Assembly: GCF_000013205.1 (NCBI RefSeq)
Contig: NC_007775.1
Coordinates: 992,001-1,056,000 of the forward strand
Origin: Synechococcus sp. JA-3-3Ab
GTDB lineage: Bacteria > Cyanobacteriota > Cyanobacteriia > Thermostichales > Thermostichaceae
Direction: 5' to 3'
DNA length: 64,000 nt
The translations under genes and the position numbers were made by a program. This document shows positions 26,844-35,703 of this stretch, piece by piece (within the stretch, counting starts at the first letter, position 1; every line of letters starts with the position of its first letter). Below the pieces are notes generated by a model. That model had not been told where the DNA came from, made no database searches, and saw only the letters and a list, made by a program, of their open reading frames with translations.

Positions 26844-27764
26844 ATGCCCGATTTTCTGCCCTACGCCTACTTTCAGGGCCAGATCGTCCCCTTTGCCGAG
26901 GCGAAGATCTCCATTGCCACCCATGCTCTGCACTACGGGACGGCAGCCTTCGGCGGCCTACGCGGGATCCCCGATCCGCAAAACCCAGATCAGGTGCTGG
27001 TGTTTCGCCTGGATCGCCACTGCCGACGGCTGAGTCAGAGTGCTCGCCTGCTCTGCTTCGATCTGCCCGCCGAGAAGATCGAGCAGGTCATTGTGGAGCT
27101 GATCCGGAAAAATCGCCCTTCCACCTCTTTCTATATCCGCCCCCTGGTGTACACCTCCGACCTGGGCATTTCGCCGCGGCTGCACAATATCGAGAAAGAC
27201 TTTTTCGTGTACGGCTTGGAATTGGGAGACTACCTCTCGCCGGAGGGAGTCACCTGCCGCATCAGCTCCTGGGCCCGCCAAGAGGATCGCAGCCTGCCGT
27301 TGCGGGGCAAGATCACTGGCGCCTACATTACCTCCTCCCTGGCCAAGACCGAGGCAGTACAGTCTGGCTTCGACGAAGCTATCTTAATCAGCTCCCAGGG
27401 TAAAGTGAGCGAAGCCTCGGGCATGAACATCTTCATCGTGCGCAACGGCGTGCTGATTACCCCCAGCTTCGACCAAGACATCCTGGAAGGGATCACCCGC
27501 GACAGCGTCCTCACCCTGGCCCGCGACCTGGGGATCCCCACCCAAGAGCGGCCCGTCGACAAGTCGGAGCTGTTCATTGCCGAGGAAGCCTTCCTGACCG
27601 GCACCGCGGCCAAGATCACGCCCATCCGCCAGATCGAACAGTACGTCTTGCCCACCTCTCGCCCCATCACTGAGCAACTGCGGCAGAAGCTGACGGCCAT
27701 CACCGAAAATCGGGATCCCGCCTATTCCCACTGGGTGAAGGTGATCCCGCTAAAAGAAAGCTAG
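26844..27764 (+). CDS. ilvE: Branched-chain amino acid aminotransferase
   Basis: This fold-type IV PLP enzyme of 306 residues has the family motifs HALHYGTAAFGGLRG near the N terminus, the catalytic Lys in ITGAYITSSLAKTEAVQSG, EASGMNIFIVRNG, and LEGITRDSVLTLARDLG followed by EEAFLTGTAA. It transfers the amino group between glutamate and the keto acids of leucine, isoleucine and valine. No other ilv or leu gene lies nearby. The ATG at 26844 is preferred over an in-frame GTG nine bases upstream. Confidence 0.93.
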   Translation: MPDFLPYAYFQGQIVPFAEAKISIATHALHYGTAAFGGLRGIPDPQNPDQVLVFRLDRHCRRLSQSARLLCFDLPAEKIEQVIVELIRKNRPSTSFYIRPLVYTSDLGISPRLHNIEKDFFVYGLELGDYLSPEGVTCRISSWARQEDRSLPLRGKITGAYITSSLAKTEAVQSGFDEAILISSQGKVSEASGMNIFIVRNGVLITPSFDQDILEGITRDSVLTLARDLGIPTQERPVDKSELFIAEEAFLTGTAAKITPIRQIEQYVLPTSRPITEQLRQKLTAITENRDPAYSHWVKVIPLKES

Positions 27765-27841
27765 ACCCTCAGCTTGCCATCGGCAGGCTGCCGAAGGGGA
27801 GAATTAGAATTGACCAATCCAGACTGCGGGAGAGGGATCCC

Positions 27842-28354
27842 TTGCACGAGATTTCCATTACCTGGGCCGACTACCACCGCAAAATCGAGGAGCTGGCCGT
27901 CAAAGTTTACGAAAGCGGCTGGGAGTTTAACCAAATTGTCTGCATCGCCAAAGGGGGGCTGCGCATCGGCGATACCCTGGCCCGTCTGTTCGATCTTCCC
28001 CTGGCCATTCTCGCCGCTTCCTCCTACTCCGGCCCTGGCAAGCGGGGGCAACTGATCTTCTCGCGGGATCTGGCTATGACCACTGCCAACCTGGGCAGCC
28101 ATGTGTTGTTGGTGGACGACTTAGTCGACTCCGGCATGACCCTGAAGCGGGCCGTCCACTGGCTCAAACACCACTACGGCTTCTACATCGAGGAAATCCG
28201 CACCGGCGTACTTTGGTACAAAGCGGCCTCTGTCTACCAGCCCGACTACTACGTGGACTACCTGCCGGATAATCCCTGGATCCATCAGCCCTTCGAGCCC
28301 TACGAGCAGATGACGCCCCAGCAGTTGATGCAAGCGCTGCGCTCTTCAGGTTAG
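27842..28354 (+). CDS. Purine-type phosphoribosyltransferase (xanthine/hypoxanthine-like)
   Basis: The 170-residue protein has the PRPP-binding motif VLLVDDLVDSGMTL and the upstream IVCIAKGGLRIGDTLARLFDLP flexible-loop region of the PRTase family. It probably salvages a purine base in the cytoplasm. It starts at TTG 27842, preceded by GGGAGAGGG at a suitable distance. It follows ilvE by about 75 bp on the same strand and may share its transcript. Confidence 0.85.
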   Translation: MHEISITWADYHRKIEELAVKVYESGWEFNQIVCIAKGGLRIGDTLARLFDLPLAILAASSYSGPGKRGQLIFSRDLAMTTANLGSHVLLVDDLVDSGMTLKRAVHWLKHHYGFYIEEIRTGVLWYKAASVYQPDYYVDYLPDNPWIHQPFEPYEQMTPQQLMQALRSSG

Positions 28355-28397
28355 TTAATTTTGCTCAGGGCTTGCTTCATCAAGGAATTTGGTAAGT

Positions 28398-31300
28398 CTA
28401 AGCCGATATCATATCTGCAACTTTTTCCAAGTTTGAGGGGTGGATTGCGATGATATTTAGGGCAGAAACGGGATATTGCTGCGGCTTGACCTTGGTGAGT
28501 TTATTCAGGAAACGGTTGTAGGTGTAAAACCCATATCCCAACGGCTCCAATACCTTCGCGGTAGCGGATCCCGTAACTTTAGAACCGCTTATATTCTCAA
28601 AGATAACAATAGACTGGGTGGCAGCGAGCAATTCTAGCGCGCCGGATATGACCTGCTCTTCGGCACCTTCTGCATCGATCTTGATGAGATCGATTTGCGG
28701 CTTTCCCTTCGAGCGCCAGATAGAATCCAAAGTGGTAAGATTCACTACTTTCTCATCTCTCGATTTCTGTTCTGGCACCGGCCCTGGATCACTGATGGAG
28801 TTAAATACGGTAGCCCTTTCTTCCTGAAACTGCACGGTGCCCTCATGGTCTCCAGCGGCAGACTCGACAGGGGAAACAACATTTTCTAGGGAGCTAGCAC
28901 TGATTGTCTTTTGCAGGTGTTGAATACAGGAAGTTGTCGGCTCAACTGCGATCACACTGCCTGTAGGGCCAACTCGGCGGGCAGCAAGGAAAGTGTACAC
29001 CCCAACGTTAGCTCCCACATCGATAACATTCATGCCTGCCTTGAGGAAGTGACGGCAGAAATCCATTTCTTCCTCAAACCACTCCCCTTGAGTCAGCAAG
29101 ACGCGGGTCACGATACTTGAGAAGGAAGGTTCCAGTGAAAGTCTACAACCTTCGTAGTCGAGATAGAGCTCCGGTTGGCCAGGCAGAGAAGCTGTACGCA
29201 CTTGGGGCACAACTTCCCACATCGCAATTTGTTTGGCCAGACTTGCTAGTTGATGATCTGGGTCAAGAGTAAGTACACGGTTAATAGGTATCAGCCCTTC
29301 TATCTTTCTCTGCGAGAGGAGCTCAACTCCTACTGCCAAGGCAGCTTGGATATCATCTGGGTTTATAGAATAAGTCAGGTTCCAAAATCTCATGGCTTCG
29401 GGGCTATATACAACCCCAATGTGGGTGGCCATCCACTTGGCTAGATAGTATAGGTAAGTGTGTTTTGCAAAACCTTTGCTTTGAACCCAAATGGGAACAT
29501 CTGTCAACCGGGAAGGTTGTAGATCCTGCGCTTCGGTGCACAAAAACTCCAGGAGAGCGTAGGCATCTTCAAAAGCGCGAGAACGATCGCCCAATACCAA
29601 TAGGGCATGGATTCGGTTTAGCCAACAGGGGACATGATAGGGATCCCTTGCCAGGCCCCTTCGCCAGAGAGACACCGCTTCTTCCCAGGTGGATTGGCGC
29701 GTTGCAACGGAAGCATCGGCGCCTAGGCAACGAATGAGCTGGATCCCCGCTTGATTCCATTCGTCTGGGCTGGAGTACAAGTCGTTAGGATGAAAGACGT
29801 AGGTCTCATGAGGTTTGCCTTCCAGAATGTGGAAGAAGGCAGCTTCCATGCTGCGGGCATGCTCACGCGGATCCCAAATTATCGACCAACGGCGAGAATC
29901 TTTAATTTGCTTTTTAATTCGGTTAATTCGCTCTGGGTCATTGCCCAGCTGGATCCCGCGCTGGATAAACTCTTCTACCGACCAGGTGATGCACTCTTCG
30001 AGACCGATATTTTTCAGCAAACTGTAGCTCATGCGGCCGTAGTAATGGCGGCCTACCAGAGTAAGAACCGGCACGCCCATATAAAGGGCTTCCATGGTGT
30101 GGGTTGCACCAGTATAAGGAAAGGTATCTAGAATGAGATCAACGCAACCCAGTTGCCCACGGTGCTCTTCCACACTCCCAGCTTTCGCCAGAAAGCGGAC
30201 ACGGTCTAAGACGCCTAGCTCTTTAGATTTTTCTTGGTAGCGTCTAATCACTGTGGCAATTTCCCCTAAGCCTTTGACAATAAGAATTCCGTTGGGGATG
30301 GCTTTTAGAATCTGCAAATGAGCGCTGATACATTCGTCAGTTCGCTTGTAGGCATTGGCCGCAGTAAGGAAAACAACATCTGTTGGGCCTATTCTCAACT
30401 TGGTTTTGAAATTCACCTCATCGGCTGCAATAACGTCCAGATAGTCAACTGCACAATAGCTGGGCAAGCGGATAATTTCTTCATGGTAATCGGCCTGGGC
30501 ATTTTCGGGAAGAATATAAGGATCGGCAAAGAAGTAATCAAACTCGGGTAAGCCAACAGCATCTCCCCCTAACCAACCAATTTGGACAGGGGCAGCCCGC
30601 AGAGCTGCTACGATATTGGCATCGTGGCTGGTGATAGAGTCCATGAAGACCATGATATCGATGCGATCCTCGCGAGCTTGAGCAGCCACTTGAGGAGCGC
30701 TAACCCCTTCGGAGAAGAAGCGAAAATAAAGGCTCTCCTGGGATCGAAACTTTCGATACATGTTGTCGCAGCTGGCGATTTCCTCAGTTTTCCAGCCCTG
30801 GTAGTAGTAGTAACAAATGTCTAATACACTGCGGGATAAGTTTCTCAAAGTAGCTTCGCTGAGAAATCCCACTGAATGTCGCTGAAAACAGCTACCTAAG
30901 AAACCGACTCGAAGTTTACGGCTTTCTCCATTGACTGTTTGATAATCTTGCTGATTTTTCTTCCAATACTCTGACCATAGGAAATCACGTTGAGAGGCCA
31001 TGAGGCTGAGGCAATCGTTAAAAATCCTGCCAGCAAGTTGCTGGTAACGACGAATTAGAGACCGATCATCTGTCAGATAGCTCCAACAAAAGCAGACTCG
31101 AAAGAGAATAGCTTTAGCAACGGTCAGGCTCTCGAGAAGATTTTCATCGTTTACTTTCAGGGAGCTTAAATCAATTGATCTGGATGAGATTAAGTCAATG
31201 ATTTTTTGGATTGCAAGCTCTACCCTGTCTGGCCGGGCAGCGTGGATCAGCTTTTCCAAAGATTCTGAGAGAAGGGATAGGCGCAGGGAGAAGTTCTCCC

Positions 31301-32171
31301 CTGCCTGGGGGCCTTCGGCTGCCGCAAGAAGGGCTTCTCCCAAGATGGAATAAGCGTCGCTGGTCGAGTCTCCGAAGAGGGCACGAGCTGCCCTCTGAAA
31401 GAAGTCGCCGATGAGATCCTCGATTGTCCACAAACCTTCATAGCGCTCAGCCTGCTCGGGAGCCGCCGCCTGGGCTAGCTGAGCTAGTAGAGCGGCAAAG
31501 CCAGGCTTCTGGCTCTCCAGCAGATGAGCTTGTAAAGCTGTAGCCACCTCGAAAAACAAGTCTAAGTAGCCGTCATCCCATAGCTGAGTGAGAAGTTGAG
31601 TCAGGAGCGGCTCCTGGGTGATATCTAGGGTCTCCTCATCTCCCAGCCCGGCCAATTGTTCCGCCAAGGCCTGGCCGTAGAAGCCGACGGCCAGCTCGTT
31701 TTGAGCTTGCAAGGCCCGGGACAGCAAAACCTGGGTGTTATCCCGCCGGCCTGGATCCAGCTCAAAAGCCATTTCCCGCAGCTTCAGGCACACCTGAAGG
31801 CGCTCCTGCGGATCTTGGTCGGGTGTATTTTCCAGACGGCCTGCCAAAGACACCAATAGCTCTATCACCTTCTCTGGGGGCAGGATCCCAGCCTTGATCA
31901 AGGATGTGTAGACCTGGTAGGCGAAGTTTAGGCGGCCCGAAATCAAGGCTTGCTCCAGCGCTGCGAGGGCGATCGCCACCTGGTCAGCCAGGGGAGTCGT
32001 CTCTTCAGAAGGAGAAGGCGCCTCAAGGTCAAAAAGGCCCCATAAGAATTCTCGCCATACCTCCGGATCTTGCTGTGGGTAGAAGGCCGCCAGCCATTCT
32101 GCGAAGGCCTCTGGCGATTCCTGTAACAGTTGTTTGGCTTCCAGAATCCGAGCTTGCAAGGCGGGGTTCAT
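28398..32171 (-). CDS. OGT-like (GT41) glycosyltransferase fused to FkbM methyltransferase
   Basis: From ATG 32171 the protein has about 1257 residues. The first 400 are helical and TPR-like. The middle carries an O-GlcNAc-transferase-type catalytic region: RVGFLGSCFQRHSVGFLSEA, PVQIGWLGGDAVGLPEFDYF, and VDLILDTFPYTGATHTMEAL followed by MGVPVLTLVG. A further TPR-like stretch leads to a C-terminal FkbM methyltransferase (about 1010-1230; MNVIDVGANVGVYTFLAARR, IDLIKIDAEGAEEQVISGAL). GT41 enzymes add sugars to Ser/Thr of proteins, and FkbM enzymes O-methylate sugars or other hydroxyls, so the fusion could glycosylate and then cap a protein glycan. It is divergent from the pilin gene, an obvious substrate candidate. 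AT content is higher than in the flanking core genes. Confidence 0.88.
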   Translation of the reverse strand: MNPALQARILEAKQLLQESPEAFAEWLAAFYPQQDPEVWREFLWGLFDLEAPSPSEETTPLADQVAIALAALEQALISGRLNFAYQVYTSLIKAGILPPEKVIELLVSLAGRLENTPDQDPQERLQVCLKLREMAFELDPGRRDNTQVLLSRALQAQNELAVGFYGQALAEQLAGLGDEETLDITQEPLLTQLLTQLWDDGYLDLFFEVATALQAHLLESQKPGFAALLAQLAQAAAPEQAERYEGLWTIEDLIGDFFQRAARALFGDSTSDAYSILGEALLAAAEGPQAGENFSLRLSLLSESLEKLIHAARPDRVELAIQKIIDLISSRSIDLSSLKVNDENLLESLTVAKAILFRVCFCWSYLTDDRSLIRRYQQLAGRIFNDCLSLMASQRDFLWSEYWKKNQQDYQTVNGESRKLRVGFLGSCFQRHSVGFLSEATLRNLSRSVLDICYYYYQGWKTEEIASCDNMYRKFRSQESLYFRFFSEGVSAPQVAAQAREDRIDIMVFMDSITSHDANIVAALRAAPVQIGWLGGDAVGLPEFDYFFADPYILPENAQADYHEEIIRLPSYCAVDYLDVIAADEVNFKTKLRIGPTDVVFLTAANAYKRTDECISAHLQILKAIPNGILIVKGLGEIATVIRRYQEKSKELGVLDRVRFLAKAGSVEEHRGQLGCVDLILDTFPYTGATHTMEALYMGVPVLTLVGRHYYGRMSYSLLKNIGLEECITWSVEEFIQRGIQLGNDPERINRIKKQIKDSRRWSIIWDPREHARSMEAAFFHILEGKPHETYVFHPNDLYSSPDEWNQAGIQLIRCLGADASVATRQSTWEEAVSLWRRGLARDPYHVPCWLNRIHALLVLGDRSRAFEDAYALLEFLCTEAQDLQPSRLTDVPIWVQSKGFAKHTYLYYLAKWMATHIGVVYSPEAMRFWNLTYSINPDDIQAALAVGVELLSQRKIEGLIPINRVLTLDPDHQLASLAKQIAMWEVVPQVRTASLPGQPELYLDYEGCRLSLEPSFSSIVTRVLLTQGEWFEEEMDFCRHFLKAGMNVIDVGANVGVYTFLAARRVGPTGSVIAVEPTTSCIQHLQKTISASSLENVVSPVESAAGDHEGTVQFQEERATVFNSISDPGPVPEQKSRDEKVVNLTTLDSIWRSKGKPQIDLIKIDAEGAEEQVISGALELLAATQSIVIFENISGSKVTGSATAKVLEPLGYGFYTYNRFLNKLTKVKPQQYPVSALNIIAIHPSNLEKVADMISA

Positions 32172-32366
32172 GGCCGGAACAAGGAGCACTGGTCTTAATC
32201 TGCCATGCCGAGGCCCGCTCGGCCAAACTACGGAAGACCCACCCGACAAAGATCCGCAAATTTGCGGGGAGGCAGGCTGTTATGAATTGCCCTCAGGCTG
32301 GGTAAGTTAGGACTGGCAGGTAACCTGCGCAGTTAACTTTCTAGTTTGTAATAAGGATCGAGTATC

Positions 32367-32918
32367 ATGAGCGCGAAGTCTCGTCAGTCTCTGTTGCGGG
32401 CCAAGCTGGCTCAGCAACTTCTCTCCCAAGCCAAAGGCTTCACCCTGATCGAACTGCTGGTGGTGATCGTGATTGTCGGCGTGCTGTCGGCGGTGGCGAT
32501 CCCTCAATTCTTGAACCAAGTGCGCCGCTCCCGCACGGCCGAAGCCCAGGCAGCTCTCACGGCAGTGGGTCGTGGTTCTGAAGTCTATCGCCTAGATGTT
32601 GGCGTGTACCCGGACAACTACACCAGAATTCAGTTCGGATGTCCTACCACTAGTGGGGCTGATTCCTGCGGCGCTAGGGGCGATAAGTTTATGAATGATC
32701 CCTGGAGCGCCCCCAATTACCAAACACCAGTGGCCAGCGATATTATTAGTACTGCGCCTCAGGGGATGCGCTGGGACACCACTGCTGTCACGGGTGCAAG
32801 CCGCTACGTTAACGCTTCTGGTCAATCTATTCAGTGCACCATTGGGCTGGGATCAAGGGAGACAGTTGTGGCTACTCTGCCTACCTTTGTTGGTAAGAGC
32901 TGCAACGTCTTTGACTAG
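32367..32918 (+). CDS. pilA: Type IV pilin-like protein (PilA)
   Basis: A 24-residue basic leader ends with Gly before the prepilin peptidase site and the hydrophobic helix FTLIELLVVIVIVGVLSAVA, with Glu at position 5 of the mature protein. The C-terminal globular domain (about 110 residues) holds cysteines in FGCPTTSGADSCG, IQCTIG and KSCNVFD that could form disulfide loops. The mature pilin would be assembled by the PilMNOQ machine encoded at 14.6-19.7 kb. Flanking glycosyltransferase and methyltransferase genes suggest that it is modified. Confidence 0.93.
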   Translation: MSAKSRQSLLRAKLAQQLLSQAKGFTLIELLVVIVIVGVLSAVAIPQFLNQVRRSRTAEAQAALTAVGRGSEVYRLDVGVYPDNYTRIQFGCPTTSGADSCGARGDKFMNDPWSAPNYQTPVASDIISTAPQGMRWDTTAVTGASRYVNASGQSIQCTIGLGSRETVVATLPTFVGKSCNVFD

Positions 32919-32945
32919 TTTCTATCTCTACTTTATGTACTCCGT

Positions 32946-32968
32946 GGCTCCCTGTGGGGAGCTTTTTT
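32946..32968 (+). terminator. Intrinsic terminator of the pilin gene
   Basis: GCTCCC, a TGTG loop and GGGAGC are followed by six T, 28 bp after the pilA stop codon. Confidence 0.9.
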
Positions 32969-33027
32969 ATTTCAGTTGCTCCAGTCTCCCTCAAGAGTAG
33001 GCAAGGGCTCTAGGCTAAACCAGTGAA

Positions 33028-33978
33028 CTAGAGCGAGGACAGTAACTGTGATGGGTAGGAGATGCGAGTAAGAATACCCTTTTCGATGAGGTTCTGGTTG
33101 GTTTCAGGACTGCTGTAAAGTATGAACTCTTGATAAAGAGCTGCCATGGAAGTTCTATCTCCTGAGCAATAAGCGTCCCGTGAGGCCAAGTGAAAGGGAA
33201 CCCGAATAGGATTAGACTTGGAGCGCCACCAGTAGTCGGGAAAGTTTCCCAGTTGGGCGTATTTTTTATAGTAGTTCTGGAATCCGCAGTTCAAGTAGTG
33301 CAAAATAGAGGGAGACGACGTTACTAGAGTATGATCCCCTGGAATATCAAAGCTATGTACGCTGTTAGGCAGAAGAGAGGGATGGATCCGAGCTGCTGAC
33401 TTTCCATTCTGGTAAGCCAAAAAGTATTGACTCTTGCCGGAAACTCTCTGAAACTCAGTACAGAGTCCTGGCTCCAAGGCAGCAGGGTTTTTCTTAAATA
33501 GAGTGACATCGCGAAAATAGTCCTCGACTTCAAATACTTCAGGAGCTGCTTCGTGGTTTAGGAACGTAACCTGGAATATATCGTCGCTTACTTGATCAAA
33601 CCAATCCAAAGCCATCATCTGGCCAGGATAAAAAAGCTCATCTCCATCAATATGAAGAATCCAGTCCATGCCCTGATCCAGGGCAAGTTGTATAGCAGTT
33701 TCTACGTTAAGGATCTGACGAGCCATGACCTCATAGCCAACATGAGGGCCATATTTTGGGTAGAGAACATTCCCCAATGCTTGTTGAACTTGCAAAGCTT
33801 CATCGTTGGGAATAGCCGTTACATCGGAAAACTGAAGTGCCACCTGAATAGCGGGATCCTCTGGATCGTCGAAGAAGATATAAATATGGGCAATTCCAAG
33901 GGCAAGGTGATAGCGAATGAACGACTCCAAGCACACGCCTGGATCCCGAACCGTAGTAGCAATACAGACTCTGGCCAT
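33028..33978 (-). CDS. Glycosyltransferase family 2-like (DUF23/GT92-like) protein
   Basis: The 316-residue protein starts with VCIATTVRDPGVCLESFIRYHLALGIAHIYIF (in two parts), typical of the Glyco_tranf_2_4 group. It has the metal and nucleotide-sugar binding motif LHIDGDELFYPG and later the HSF and SPSILHYLNCGFQNYYKKY segment found in this group. It would transfer a sugar from a nucleotide donor in the cytoplasm. Acceptor and donor are unknown. It lies in the pilin-linked modification cluster and is followed on the same strand, upstream, by the dioxygenase gene with a 15-bp gap, so the two form an operon. Confidence 0.85.
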   Translation of the reverse strand: MARVCIATTVRDPGVCLESFIRYHLALGIAHIYIFFDDPEDPAIQVALQFSDVTAIPNDEALQVQQALGNVLYPKYGPHVGYEVMARQILNVETAIQLALDQGMDWILHIDGDELFYPGQMMALDWFDQVSDDIFQVTFLNHEAAPEVFEVEDYFRDVTLFKKNPAALEPGLCTEFQRVSGKSQYFLAYQNGKSAARIHPSLLPNSVHSFDIPGDHTLVTSSPSILHYLNCGFQNYYKKYAQLGNFPDYWWRSKSNPIRVPFHLASRDAYCSGDRTSMAALYQEFILYSSPETNQNLIEKGILTRISYPSQLLSSL

Positions 33979-33993
33979 GTTGAATTCGAGCCT

Positions 33994-35313
33994 TTAGGCA
34001 AGTCGCTTGGTTCCTAACCAAGTGTTGATGGTAAAGCGGCTGTCGGCAAAGGCTTGGCTGGGGCCGAACACCGGCAGGATCTCGTGTAGACAACTGCTGG
34101 AGAAGAAGACAATGCTGTTGTTGGTCGGGATCACTTCGTCGTAGGTTCCATACAGGATTGGTGGATGCGGCTTTTGCCTCTGCGTGTCATAGATGCGCAG
34201 CTCGCCTCCTCGGTAGAGCTTGGGCTCCTTGTGGAAGTAGTACACACAACTTACCTGGCGAAAGGCAGTTTGGGGATAAGAATTATCAGTGTGGGGAGCG
34301 AAATAGCAGCCATCATAGCTGGCGATCATCTCCATCTCAAAGATCTGGATATCAAAGTTTTCAATTCCAAGTTCAGCAAAGATTGTGGGAGCCACTGCTG
34401 CAATTTTTTCCCTCAACAGGGATCCATACTCTTGAAAGTACGCATAATCTAGACGCAAAGAGCGGCGAAACTTGAGAGACTCAGCTTCAGTGTTGCTTGG
34501 GCTGTAGCTTCTGGAAGGGATAAACTTATCTTGATGGGCGATGGCATGCTGAAGGATAGCTTGGTTGATCTCAGCAGGCAGGAAATTATCCAGCTTAACG
34601 TACTTGCACGGATAAAATCGTGTCGGCTCTCGTGGATCCGGCTGCGAAAAGGTCAGGGATACCGGGTTGGCATTCAGCAACAAGCCTGGGCCTAGTTCTC
34701 GAATATAAGCCAAATCTTGCTCGGTTAGGGCTCTGTTTTGAGGATCCCACCTCAAGAGATGGATCCCTTGGCTGAGATTGGGAAAAGCTTTCTGCAGGTG
34801 AAAAGCGGGATCCACACCCATCAAGTCTAAGGTCGATTGGGCAAGGGATCCGTAGCGGCAGTGATCGACCAAGTACAGAGCCGGCTCAGCCAGATAATCC
34901 CGCAGTAGCAGGGACTGGAGCAAATGGGTACGATAGTCCACAAGCTCAGCCCAGAAGCAAACGCCAATCTGGGTATCGGGAAACCCTTCCCCCAAATCTG
35001 CCAAAAGAGCAGGGATCGATCCTTCTAGCAGTAGAACCTGTCCTTCCAGTCCTAGCCGAACAATTTGCGCTTGGAGATCCTCCGTGCTGGCCAATTTTTT
35101 GGACGGATTCTGGAGCGGATCCCGTAGAATCATCGTCAATTTTCCAGGATGGCGAAGCATTGCTTCTAGCACGGCCCCTGAGTCTTCCCAGCCAATTTGA
35201 CAGAAGATCTGCTGCTCAGGCAGGCACTCCAGAGCCCAATCCAATAGCTGAGCAAGACTCTGGACTTGCTCCAGTTCCGAGGCAAAATCTCCTTGAAGGT
35301 TTTGGCACTGCAT
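33994..35313 (-). CDS. 2-oxoglutarate/Fe(II)-dependent oxygenase (prolyl 4-hydroxylase-like)
   Basis: The C-terminal 200 residues of this 439-residue protein form a double-stranded beta-helix oxygenase with iron ligands His341 and Asp343 (APHTDNS) and His410 (CLHEI), and the 2-oxoglutarate-binding Arg426 (SRFTINTW). Strands such as VSCVYYFHKEPKLYRGGELRIYD fit the P4Hc family. The first 220 residues are not recognised and may be a target-binding or degenerate glycosyltransferase-like domain. The enzyme may hydroxylate a protein side chain to create or alter a glycosylation site; this is inferred from its place in the cluster. Confidence 0.82.
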   Translation of the reverse strand: MQCQNLQGDFASELEQVQSLAQLLDWALECLPEQQIFCQIGWEDSGAVLEAMLRHPGKLTMILRDPLQNPSKKLASTEDLQAQIVRLGLEGQVLLLEGSIPALLADLGEGFPDTQIGVCFWAELVDYRTHLLQSLLLRDYLAEPALYLVDHCRYGSLAQSTLDLMGVDPAFHLQKAFPNLSQGIHLLRWDPQNRALTEQDLAYIRELGPGLLLNANPVSLTFSQPDPREPTRFYPCKYVKLDNFLPAEINQAILQHAIAHQDKFIPSRSYSPSNTEAESLKFRRSLRLDYAYFQEYGSLLREKIAAVAPTIFAELGIENFDIQIFEMEMIASYDGCYFAPHTDNSYPQTAFRQVSCVYYFHKEPKLYRGGELRIYDTQRQKPHPPILYGTYDEVIPTNNSIVFFSSSCLHEILPVFGPSQAFADSRFTINTWLGTKRLA

Positions 35314-35336
35314 GGAAGGGATCCCTGGTGTTCTCT

Positions 35337-35531
35337 CTAGCTTAATGTACCCGGAGCCACCCCTAGTTCCCGCAGCTTTTGGGCCAGGCGCTCCGCTCGC
35401 CGTTGCTCCTGCTCAACCTCGGCAGCTAGGAAGGTAGGCGGGATCCGACTATCAACGGCAGGGCTGCCTACGGCCTGTTCTAGATATAGGGTCAAAGGAT
35501 CCCTTCTCATTTGGCCTGACTTCCAGGGCAA
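35337..35531 (-). pseudogene. Remnant of a Uma2-family gene (3' tail)
   Basis: The last 25 codons (QEQRRAERLAQKLRELGVAPG) match the C-terminal tail of the Uma2 proteins at 40528 and 41276, and the DNA is also similar. The upstream part has no Uma2 catalytic residues. It looks like a fragment left by recombination. Confidence 0.6.
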
Positions 35532-35703
35532 GCTGAGATTGCTGGCTACCGATCAAGGCCTAGAAAGCTGCAGGGGCAGGCTAAACAAGGGTTTTGACGG
35601 ATCCCGGAGGAGTAGAGTTGGTCTTATAACCGTTTCATAACCTAAGACTGCTAAGCTCCTACGGAGGTTGCCAGAGCTGACTGCCCAGGCAGAGGGTTAA
35701 AAA

